This document shows positions 1 to 10,800 of a stretch of DNA of 64,000 bases, piece after piece (within the stretch, counting starts at the first letter, position 1; the number at the start of each line of letters is the position of its first letter). This DNA comes from Mermis nigrescens (taxonomy: Eukaryota > Nematoda > Enoplea > Mermithida > Mermithidae): positions 232,411 to 296,410 of the forward strand of contig JAVLUZ010000703.1 in the NCBI GenBank assembly GCA_036768485.1, read 5' to 3'. A program made the position numbers and the translations under genes. The notes beneath the pieces are model-generated. The model saw only the letters and a program-made list of their open reading frames with translations. It did not search any database and was not told the origin of the DNA.

Positions 1-254
1 AAGACCCCAGAATCGAATGTTTGAAATTTTTCGTTTTATCGTGATTTCTTTGATGCCTATGAATATATGCAGCGGGATGAGAAATGTCTGAAAATGGTGT
101 TTTTTTTAATTTTTTTAAACTTAAAAAATTTTAAAACTTTTTTATTTTTGTATTTTGTAAAGTTATTTTTTTACTTTTTAAATTTTTCATTTTTTAAACT
201 TATTTTTGTAAACTTTTTAAACTTTTCAAAAACCTTTTAAACTTGTGTTTTAAA

Positions 255-470
255 CTTTTCTTTTGTCCACACCCAAAGTCAGATGTCCCCCATCCCCCCC
301 AAGCCAGAAAATTTTTGACTCCCCGATTTTTTGGAAATTGAATCAGATTTTTGGCCCTTTTTACACGTTTTTAGGCCAATTGTGGTCAAAAATTGGTGGT
401 TATTTACTCCCCCCCTCTAAAAATGACCGGGACTCCCCAAATTTTGAGCCTTTACATGTATGATACTCAG
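255..470. repeat. Dispersed repeat, family E copy
   Basis: C-rich runs (CCCCCATCCCCCC) lead to AGCCAGAAAATTTTTGAC and the segment ends near TTTACATGTATG. Similar segments occur at about 690-900 (reverse), 10611-10832 (reverse), 20664-20795 (reverse), 29478-29706, 50696-50815 and 63889-64000. The copy lies in the last visible AIFM3-like intron. Positions 1-254 are A/T-rich with no recognised gene. Confidence 0.6.
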
Positions 471-492
471 AATAAATATAAGTTCAACGAAC

Positions 493-569
493 TTTGTCAG
501 CTTCTACGAAGCCGAATTGGTTCAATTTGACGCCGGAATTTTTCAAATAATCAGTGGCCGGTTGAACGC
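493..569 (-). CDS. AIFM3: AIFM3-like exon 11
   Basis: The exon runs from an acceptor at 570-571 to a donor at 491-492 (GACAAA|GTTCGT). It encodes VQPATDYLKNSG and GFVEADK, matching the AVPATGFLRQSGI region of human AIFM3 just before the conserved AGD segment. It enters with two bases, completing the glycine split from exon 10, and leaves in phase 0. It is the last exon visible. Confidence 0.85.
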
Positions 570-1731
570 CTTTAAATAAAATTAAGAAAAAAGATTAAAT
601 TAGCATTTCTTTTGACTTGGAACCGAATGATGAAGTAATGAAGAAGACAAAACGAGAGAAAGAAACATGAACATGCGTTATAAACAGAATATAACAGACT
701 AAAATTTTGGAAAGAGAGTTAGTCGGCCGTTTTTTCTTCGGGGGGCGGGGGCGGGGATAATGACTAATTTTTGGCCAAAAATAGCAAAAAACAACTAAAA
801 ATGGCCTAAAAACGCAGGTTTCTCCAAAGAATATGGGAGGGATTCTGAATTCTTGGGGTAAGCGGGAGCTCAACTTTTGATGAGGGGAATTCTCGTCCTT
901 GCTATTACATATATGTATGCTTATAAATAAACGATATAATAAACAACAAAAAGTAGTTAAAAAATTACATAAATGCAAGAAAATTAAGCAAAAAGCCCTT
1001 CAATTACCGCGTTCTCTATAGCTATGTAGTAATTATTTTACAGTGAAACATGTTGGTGCGTGAATCAATTAAATACAATTTTACTATACGAGCTTATTTT
1101 CACTGTATTATTTTGATATGAGTTGTTATATTTTCAATCTTTTTGACTAGCATTTCTGTTTTTTTACCATTCATTTTGACAATGTAAAATGCTTAAAATT
1201 AAACACTTTGAACTTTTATAGATATGATTAACAATAAAGCTTTAAAATCTTGAAACTGGAGAAAATAATTGAAAAACCCAATATTTCCATTAGAGTCAAC
1301 GTTCATGAGTTTAATAAATCGGAACTCAGATGTACAAAGGATATCCAACATTTTTAGTGATAACCATAGGTGGGCTGCACCAAAATTCTGGGGGGGTGAA
1401 AAAATTTCTGGAGGGGGTGAAAAAATTTTTAAAGGTCAAAAAATGGTCTTAAAAGTGGTTGTATGGCGGAAAAAACACCATTTTTCGACGTTTCTCATCG
1501 AGAACTATCCAATGGCATAAAAAAATTGCTAAGAAAGCAAAAAAAAATTTTCTGGGGGTATTTTGATTTCTGGGGGGGGTATTTCAACTTCTGGGGGGGG
1601 GGTGCATACCCCAAAACCCCCACGCCCATGTGTGGTGATAACCCCAATTTTGGGAAACTTAGGATGCCTTGCATCAGAGTAGCCACTGCGTTCACATAAA
1701 TTTGTGGATGTAGTGGTGTGGTTATTATTAC

Positions 1732-1814
<83 letters not shown>

Positions 1815-4800
1815 GTATTACCACTGCGTCCACATAAATTCCACGCAAATTTCCACATAAAACAGCGCCCTAATTCTGAAAGGAGTCTGAAGCATAAATG
1901 CGCAATAGCTGAATTTTGGGGACTGAGTGGTGTAAAACTGGCAAAAATCGCAAAAAACCTATCCATTTTAGGGGTCTCTAGACCCCAAACTTCCTTTCCC
2001 GCGTCTATGTGTGTTCTGTTGGACTCCAAAAATTTTCGGGAAGCAAAAAAGTGCATAGAAACATATGGTAGGGGCAAAAAACATTATATTTCGATGTTTC
2101 ACATCGAACTCTATCCATTCATACCAAAACAAATCGCGAAAAAGAGGGAAAAATTAAAATTTAAATCTATGGTTTTTTAGTATTCTGGGAGGTCCAGACA
2201 CCGAGCCAGGCCCTCTCCAACGTCCATGCGTGAATGTCATGCATTAGAGCAGCCCCTCCGTCAATATATGACTCATATGATGCCGATCATAAGAGTGGGA
2301 TCAAATCAAATATCAATACCATACATGGATTTTATCGTATAATTAAGATTCTAGGTGTAAAGTAATGATAGTTTAAACCAAAATCAATAATAGAGCAAAA
2401 TCGAACAAACCGACGATAAAAATAAAATTAAAGGCTAACCAACGCCAACTATGCAAACATCACAGGGCAATATTTCGGCAACGCCTTTCAACTTTACACC
2501 AACGACGGAACCCGAATCGTCGCCTTTCAATTCTTCTGCGCCTGAGTTCATTTTAAACTTGACGTTGTTCTTTTCAAAAAGCTTAAAAAGATTGCTTCAG
2601 GTTTGTAAATTTCTGGCTAAATTTAATTTTTCTTCGAAGTCAGAATTCTATCGACACAAAGATAAATTAAAGGGATTTTTATTTCATTTTAACGCACATA
2701 AATTTAAACTACTTTACACTGGAACTTAATTCCGTATAACATCAGCAAATGACTGATTTAAATCTTATAAAGTTGTCAAAATATCTTAAAATTGAGGGTC
2801 ATGTTGCATTTATTAGACAAACGAAGTCTCACATGCATGATAGAGCTACCCATCTGAACGCCAAACGCCCTTTCAAACGGCACGCTTGTATCAGAAACGA
2901 CAGTTAAGCTAGCCGCCTCCTTCTTAATAATTACGCTAGCAATTTCCATACCTAAAATTAACGTTATATGTAGTATCTGAAGTAACTTCTTAGAAAAATT
3001 GTATTTTTCACAAAAAAATAAACCAACTTAATTTTTTAAAAGTAATGCATACTTACATTAGGGTCAAAACATTAAAGAAGGTACATGTAGGGTGGGGCAA
3101 GAAAATATAGTTTAAGGCCTTTACTATTAAATTCAATTTACTGCCACCCGAAAATCGCAAAAAAATTTGAAAATAAAAAAAAACCAATTCGCATCTAGGA
3201 TTAATCAATTTCATAGAGGAATTAGTTGTTTTGGGAATCTAAACCGTAACATAGGCAGCAACGAAACTGGGGGAGTATGAAGTGGCAAAATTGTTTAAAA
3301 AATCGCAATAAATTCAATTCTGGGGTCCGCCGGAATTTTGGGGAGGGTCCTTCAAATTCAAGGGGCTTCAAACTAGGGATCGGAAGAGGCCTCGGCCTCG
3401 GTAATCCTCGGCCTTTTTTGAGATCCCTCGGCCTCGGCAGAGGGTAAGGTGAAAAGTGGCCAAGGGACCGAGGGTTTTTTAATTTTGCATTTTTGAGTAA
3501 TACCGAAATAGCACAAATACAGCATCGATCGTTTAAAGTTTTGTTCGATAACAACGGATATGTGGAGCTCTGCAGCCATAGATGCTTATATGGCGGTTAC
3601 GGTTCATTTTATTGATAAAGAAACGTGGGAACTTAAGGCGGCAGTTGTTAATTGCTTACCGTTCTCAGAGAATCATAGAGGCAAAATTTGGCTTCTGCCT
3701 TAAAAAGGGTGCTGTCAGATTTCAATTTACTTAGCAAAGTGCACCTCGTCATTCGTGATAACGGGGCTAATGTGTTAAAGCAATGTAAATTGGCAAATTC
3801 AAAAATGTTGGCTGCTTCTTGCATGCCCTCCACCTGATCGTAACAAATAGTTTAAAAAGGCAATGTGTCGTTATTGACATGATCGCAAAAGTAAATTCAA
3901 TACAAAGCAGTTTTTTTGTACAAGGTCCGTTTGTAAATGTACAAAGATGGTCCCCAAAAGTCTTTGTACATTTTGTACGTGCAAATTTTAGTCTACTATA
4001 ATAGTACAGTAACGATTTTAGTGTGGTAAAACAGTGTTTTCGATCTTTGGTAGTGTAGTTAAGCTAATTTCTGGATTTCTGACCAGTGTTTTTTGTACTC
4101 GGAAAAGATTTTTCCCGATGTACAAAGACATTTTCGGGGCTGTCTTTGTACATGTACAAAGAGTTTTGGGAAGACAAAAATTGCAAAGGTCTGAAATTCG
4201 CGAAAATAGCGCCGAAATGGGCAATTGTGTGTTCTATATATCTTTATAATGGCAAAAATTGCATTTCAAAAGGAAAAATGTCAAATTTTTCGGTGCTTCG
4301 CGCTGTTTTAAAACTATTCTTAGTGATTTTTGCCCTTAGAGACCCAGAAATTAGGTAAAATACACTACAAAAAGTCGAGCAACTCTGATTTTACTGCACT
4401 AAAATCGCTGTTGTACCATATTATAATAGCCAAACATTTGTGTGTACATAATGTACAAAGATTTTTGGGAAGAGAAAAACTGTAAAAAGGTATAAAATAC
4501 CTAGAAATTTTCGGCGCTTCGCACCGGAATGAATAATTGTTTATCTTATATATCTTTCAAATAGCAGAATTTGCAATTAGAATGGGAAAATGTCGAATTT
4601 TTCGGCGCTTCGCGCCGTTTTGGGACAATTTTTAGTAATTTTTGGCGTCAGAAACCCAGAAATTAGCAAAATACTCTACCAAAGATCGAAAACCCTGTTT
4701 TACCACACTAAAATCGCTACTGTACTACATATTATCGTATGCAAAAATTTGCGCGTACAAAATGTACAAAGACTTTTGGGGACCATCTTTGTACATGTAC

Positions 4801-7800
4801 AAACGGACCTCGTACAAAAAACACTGTTTCTGACGCCAAAAATCACTATAAATTGTCTCCAAACGGCGCGAAGTGCCGAAAAATTTGACATTTTTCCATT
4901 CTAAATGCAAATTCTGCCATTTTTAAGATATAGACAAACAATTACTCATTTCGGCGAGAAGAGCCAAAAATTTCTGGGAATTTTAAACCTTTTTACAGTT
5001 TTTGTCTTCCCAAAGATCTTTGTACATTTTGTACACACAACTTTTTGATACTGTAATATGGTACAGTAGCGACTTAAGTGTGGTAAAAACAGAGTCGTTC
5101 GACTTTTGGTAGTCTATTTTAGCTAATTTCTGGGTCTGTAAGGGCAAAAATCAGTAAGAATCATCTTAAAACGGCGCAAAGTCCCAAAAAATTGACATTT
5201 TTCCTTTTGAAATACAATTTCTGTCATTATAAAGATATGTAGAACACAAAAAATAGTGATAGCGAAAACGAGCTGAATGATCAAGACGATTAGAAATTTG
5301 TCACTTTGTCATTTGCATACCTACCATAGTTTCCCAAGGTCGAAAGTTCAGGGGGTTAAATCCTAAAATTTAGGACCACTAAATTTAGAGTCTAACCTTT
5401 TTTTGCAGGTCTAATATGAAAAATGGCTGAAACATCCTATATAACGTGTTCAATGTGAAAAACTGTATTTTTAACTACATTTGTCCCATTCTGACTAGTT
5501 TCGTCACTCTTGAAAGTAAAAAATATAAGAATTCATCGAAAATTTTGACTTTTCAGATCATTTTAAGTTCATTCTAGGTATTTTATCGGTAAACAAAACA
5601 GAAGTGTATTAGTCGGCGCGAAGCGCCGAAAAAATTTTAATGTCTTCGCTGCTTTTGTACCCAAAATCATTGCAGAAAATGTTTGATAGCTAAAAATCGT
5701 CTGACAATGATTCAAGTCTCGGACCCTGAGGTGGGGGTAATACCCCCTCTCACTCCCCGTATGGAAATGTGTGATACCTACCTTTAAATAAAATTTAAAT
5801 AATAGCTTGTTAGCTTTGAACTATACTACACTAATCAATCCTTTTCTACTGTACCCACATCACATGGAGCATATATGTCCTATATTGTCTGTACTCATAT
5901 ATTCATATTATATCTATTACAAATCCTCGGTCCCTCGGCCTCGGCCGAGGCAAGGATTTCAAAGTTCCCTCGGCCGAGGCCTCGGCCGAGGAAAAAAAGA
6001 CCCTCGTCCGATCCCTACTTAAAACCCCCACCATCAAGCCATGTTTTCCAAACACCCAAAAACCCTCACGTCAGTGTATATTTTCAACGTATGTATTTGC
6101 AATAACGCTCAGGGATAGTAATGCATTAATAAAATTGGATCAATAATTATGTATGTGAATAATATACCGATGAAAGAAGATCCTAAAATGACCACATGCT
6201 TGTCGACTATTTGGTCCAAAATATTTTTGCCATCCTGTGGCGTACGCAGCACAAAAACGTTCTTAAGGCCCATGCCAGGCACGTTCAATTTTCTAGGTCT
6301 GCGTAGGAGATGAAAATAAAATTAAAAATCTTGAGAAAATTCAACAGTGGAAATTGAAGAAAGTCTAAAATTCATTATAAGTCAATACTCACTGGCCCCC
6401 TGTTGCTAAAATTAGCTTATCGTATTTGAACTCGCGCCCATTGGAGGCAATGACTGATTTCGTATCTATATTTACGTCAGTAACCTTGAACACGATAAAT
6501 AAACATAAACAAGTAATATTAAATATATAATAGAAAAATGGAGGAAGACCACAGAAATAAGAAAATCGAAAAAAACAGAATGCAATGTTAAAATTAATTA
6601 TAGGGAAAATTCCTACAATGTCCATCCTTTACGATAAACGAACATTAAAGATATTGAGTGCAAATCAGATGATACACAATATAATTCAATCCACTTGATA
6701 TTGTCGCTTCATATTTAATTTAATCGATACATAAGGTCAAACTTGCAGAAGAGCGAGTGAAGAAATCAAAGTCTTTAAGCTCATTATAAAATTATTGCTT
6801 AAAATGCTAGTAGCATAATGGAAAAAACCGTTATATAGATTTTTTACTTGTTTTTTATCTTGAAGATATAGTATTTTCGGAATCTTAATAGTGATTTTGG
6901 ATGTTTTCAAACAAACATTTCGACCCATCACTCTCTTGTGGTTAGAGAAGACCAATAAAACAAAAAATGTATCCAAACGTATTTTTAAAACTTGTGAAAG
7001 AAGCTAAAAAATTAACAAAAGATTCCTTAGACAGGTTTATCAACGGATGCAGAAAAACTAAAACCAAAACAGCGTCTTTGCGTCCCGGGTTTACTGGAAC
7101 TCAATGCGTATCAACGAATCAAATCTATGATGCAACACAAATAATAGGAGATAAGCATGACCGATGGGAAGAGGTTCAGCCGGTATAAGGGCGGGTCGAA
7201 AATTTAGCTTCTTTGGCCAAAATGACCTAAAAAACTGGTAAAATGCTAAAACAGCATTAAGACTACGTTATCCCACAGTTTCTGATCAATTTCAAGCACT
7301 GTTAGAGAAAATTTTCGATTTTCATCCATTTTCGGCCTTCATTTTGCCTAATTTTCCCGAAAAACTTTCCCATTTTTTCAGTCTGGGAGGTCTAGACTCT
7401 TTTAATACCCCCTCCCCCATGTGCACGTCCGTCTTGATCCCCAGAATTTCAGGACTTTTTGAGAATCTGGTTTTGGAGAATTTTTAAAATATTGAATCTG
7501 AAAGAAAAAATTAGGGAATCTGAAAGACCTCCAAGATCGATAGACCCCCAGAATTGAACTTTCGGTGCCACTTTTAGCCACTTTGCTCCATCGGACCCCA
7601 AAATTCCGTAACCCTTTAAAGAAATGACCATAATAGTTTCTCATCTGAAACACTTGAAGTTTTTCTTTGAAAAAAGAAGTAAAACGCCTTGGTGTTTAAA
7701 TTTAATAGAATGAGGTTCAACCAATAAGTTATGGCCTGATACAAAAGAGAGAGGTTGTCTGCTAATTGTTTTACAAATCCCAGTATTTTTCTAAATTTAT

Positions 7801-10800
7801 ACAGAATTCTACATTTTAATTTTCGATAAAAATAAACCAAAAATTCCGAAAATTATTAAATTTACCAGTTTACGCAGGAAGGAAGACATTTAACTTCTAA
7901 TCAACAATTCATTTTGACATTTTTTTAAGAAAAGGTCAAATTCTGATAAGGAGTCGAAATATACAAAAAAGGCTTCATATTTCAGATTACCGCCGAATTT
8001 CAAAGAAAATTGTCAATAAATTTTTTGCGAATGAGAGACGGTCGAACTTGATTGAAGGGTGATAAATCCATAAACCTTTTTACTGCAGGCTATACGCGAA
8101 CATTAGTTAGTAATGAATTAACATGTATCTTTAAAACACGGATTTCACTCTAAAATACCAACAATATCCAAATTCCGAAACTCCGTCGCATTAATAATAT
8201 AATAATATTATTTGAATGCACGCTTAAACATTATTTTAATCAAGCGGTTCACCCAGTGAATGCGAGTAAGGTGAAAAAAATTATATAATTTTGATAATTT
8301 ATAAATTTAGAAAAATGAATTTTCTATTTAATATTTTTTATGTTTTAACTTTTTAAAGCGGTTCTTTAATATCTTTGAAACGACAATTAGTTAGGATTAA
8401 AATATGGTGTAGATTCGATTGAAATTCCAAACTATAGAATATTGATTGAAAATTACAAAAAATATGCGTAATTTATGATACGGCACATAAATAGAAGACT
8501 TGAGAGAATTGCATTGATTCAAAAGAAAAAGATATGAAAACGAATGCGCAGATTAGGGAGAGCGGAAAAATATAAGAAAAATTTCTGAAATGCAAGGAGA
8601 ATTCACGATTTTTAAATACATACTTTGACATAAATAGAAGTATTTAGAAAAATTCAAGGAACGAAAATGTTTAGCCTAAAGTATATGCATAAGTATGTTT
8701 AAATCTTAATAAAGTATTCAAACATTTCGTTCATTTTTTACTGGTTTTTTTAATTCACTTCCTTATTCGATTCCGCATTCCAGATTATAAAATAAGATAA
8801 ATATAAAGTTTACACCTTGAAGTAGAATTCAAAATTGATTCAAAATTTTAAAATATACACAAAATTCTATTTTTCGCAATTATTCAAAATGAATTTGCCC
8901 AAAATTTACTTACCCATTAGAATAATTATGGAATCATCTCAAATTTTTTGCGAATCATTCTAAATCTTTAAAGCCATTAGTATACGCATTTAAATGTATG
9001 TACCTAATAAGCGGTTGAATGGTGCATAAAAAATTTGCGAACAGAGCCAAGTGAATGTAATTAACGAGAAAAATGTTTTTACTCGGCAATACAGTTCCAT
9101 CTGAACTCCCAGGCGATCATAATACGAAGCGTCTTTCAGCAAAATAGTTGTAGGATCAATGCCTAAGGCCTGAAAAATTTATTTTGTTAAAAATCAATTC
9201 GTTCGGTAAGCAAAATGAACTCGAGAACTCGCCCCTTCCACAAAACACAAAAAAATCAATATAAATTTTGGAAAATGATAAACCAGATATAGAATATACG
9301 ATTAAATACAACATGTAAACAATATAAAAATCTGTAACTTTTGTTCTAGACTATTACCAATGTTTGGGGTAGTAATTCTATAGTATGAATAAACTATTAA
9401 CACGTTTGGCATTTCCTAACACAGAGTAGGATAACTGTAATATTTCGCGACCTAATTTTGCTAGATTCAATTAATGTCTGAGCAGGATATAATAAAAATA
9501 TGTTTACAAACAAATTTACATAATATATTAATACACTAAACATACATAATATCAAGGTAAATGTTAAAACATTGATTTTAATCCATTAATAAACTAATAT
9601 CGAGGTTCACTCCGAAAAAACGTTCCAAATACTTTTAAATTTCTTATGCAAGAGTAGACAGAATACATAGCGAACCCAATAGCTTAAATGTAAACAAAAA
9701 TGCAAGTCACGACATACATAGGATCAATAAAATTGACAAAAATAGAGATTAAATAAACTCGGACAAAATTAGTGAATATTTTTGGAATTTTTTTAAAATT
9801 TTAAAGCATGAAATTTTCAGAATAAAGTTTAAACTTTAAGGCTAAAGATTAACAAAGTGAAGATTGAAAAAGTTTCAAAGTCGGAGAAGTAAACTAAAAT
9901 CAAACCGCGAAAACGCATGAAAATCTAATAAGATATATTTTCCTTTTGAAATCTAGGCAAACAAAATCTGCATCAGACAAACCATGGCAAAAGATGAATC
10001 CTCTCATTACCTTGCTCAACTTGGGTCTATCGTAGGGCAAGCAACTTTCGGCACTTATCATTAAAATTTTACCATCGTAGCCGAATTTTCGCAAATTATC
10101 GACGCAAGACGCAGCAGCGGCCCCTAATTGAAAGACATTCGATCTGATATTGAGGCTTAGGCTCCCAAAAATTATGCAATAAGTAAGTCTGTTGACTTTC
10201 AAGGCCAATAGGTTAAAAAAGTTATTTTATACGCCTAAATAATAGCTAGATTTGTGATCGAAAACGTTGAAGATATAAGAGCGCCTAAATCGAAGGCAAA
10301 AATCTTGCACCAACCTATCCAAGGAAATTTTAAATAAAAATAAACGTCAGATAGGAAGTTTCTGTGCCATTTTTTATTGAAAGGATGAGTGAAGCCAATA
10401 AAATCAGAAAATATCATGTCACTGAATAATTTCAACAGAAAGTCATCGATTTGGGCAACCGCATGAGACGAGCGCAAAATATTTGATGCTTGAGAAAAAT
10501 GAGCGTTTTTGAGCAAAACACGCTTACCTACTGAACGTGTTTGAGCATACTCTGAAGCTGCACATACATATACTGAATAGCCAGAAAAGGCTTCAAACCA
10601 ATGTTACACGCATACATGTAACGGCTTGAAATTTAGGGTGGTCCGGCCAATTTTAGGGGAGGGATAAATGACTACACATTTTTGGCCAAAAACGGTAAAA
10701 AAACGCCTGAAAACGGCCAAAAAATCTGATTTTTTTAGAAAATATGGGGTCAAAAATTCTTCGGCTTTGGAGGGATGGGAGAACGTCAGACTCTGGATGG

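Larger units (their letters stand above)
3374..6017. mobile_element. hAT-like element, TAGGGAT ends, CCTCGG subterminal arrays
   Basis: The left end reads TAGGGATCGGA and the right end TCCGATCCCTA. An 8-bp duplication with one mismatch flanks it: CTTCAAAC (3366-3373) and CTTAAAAC (6018-6025). Just inside each end is a G+C-rich array built on CCTCGG/GGCCGAGG (about 3386-3465 and 5926-6000). The interior holds two nested family-A copies (3908-5240 and 4084-4826). No transposase is visible, so it is judged non-autonomous. It lies in an AIFM3-like intron. Confidence 0.8.

Noticed and set aside
1495..2180. Long poly-Leu, poly-Asn and poly-Ile open frames
   Set aside because: They are the TTA microsatellite read in different frames; flanks match family B and other dispersed repeats.
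2451..2729. Plus-strand 92-residue frame starting at 2451
   Set aside because: It is the antisense shadow of AIFM3-like exon 10, where the minus strand has clear family similarity.
3222..3579. Pro/Arg-rich frames and similar frames at 5807-6105
   Set aside because: They read through the CCTCGG subterminal arrays of the 3374-6017 element.
4018..4910. Many overlapping short frames in family A copies (also at 16842, 32253, 43346, 51407, 52237, 54533)
   Set aside because: Similar peptides recur because the non-coding MITE recurs; frames are broken differently in each copy.
6967..7188. 73-residue plus-strand open frame inside an AIFM3-like intron
   Set aside because: Composition is more protein-like than most, but I recognise no family and see no supporting context, so it is not called as a gene.
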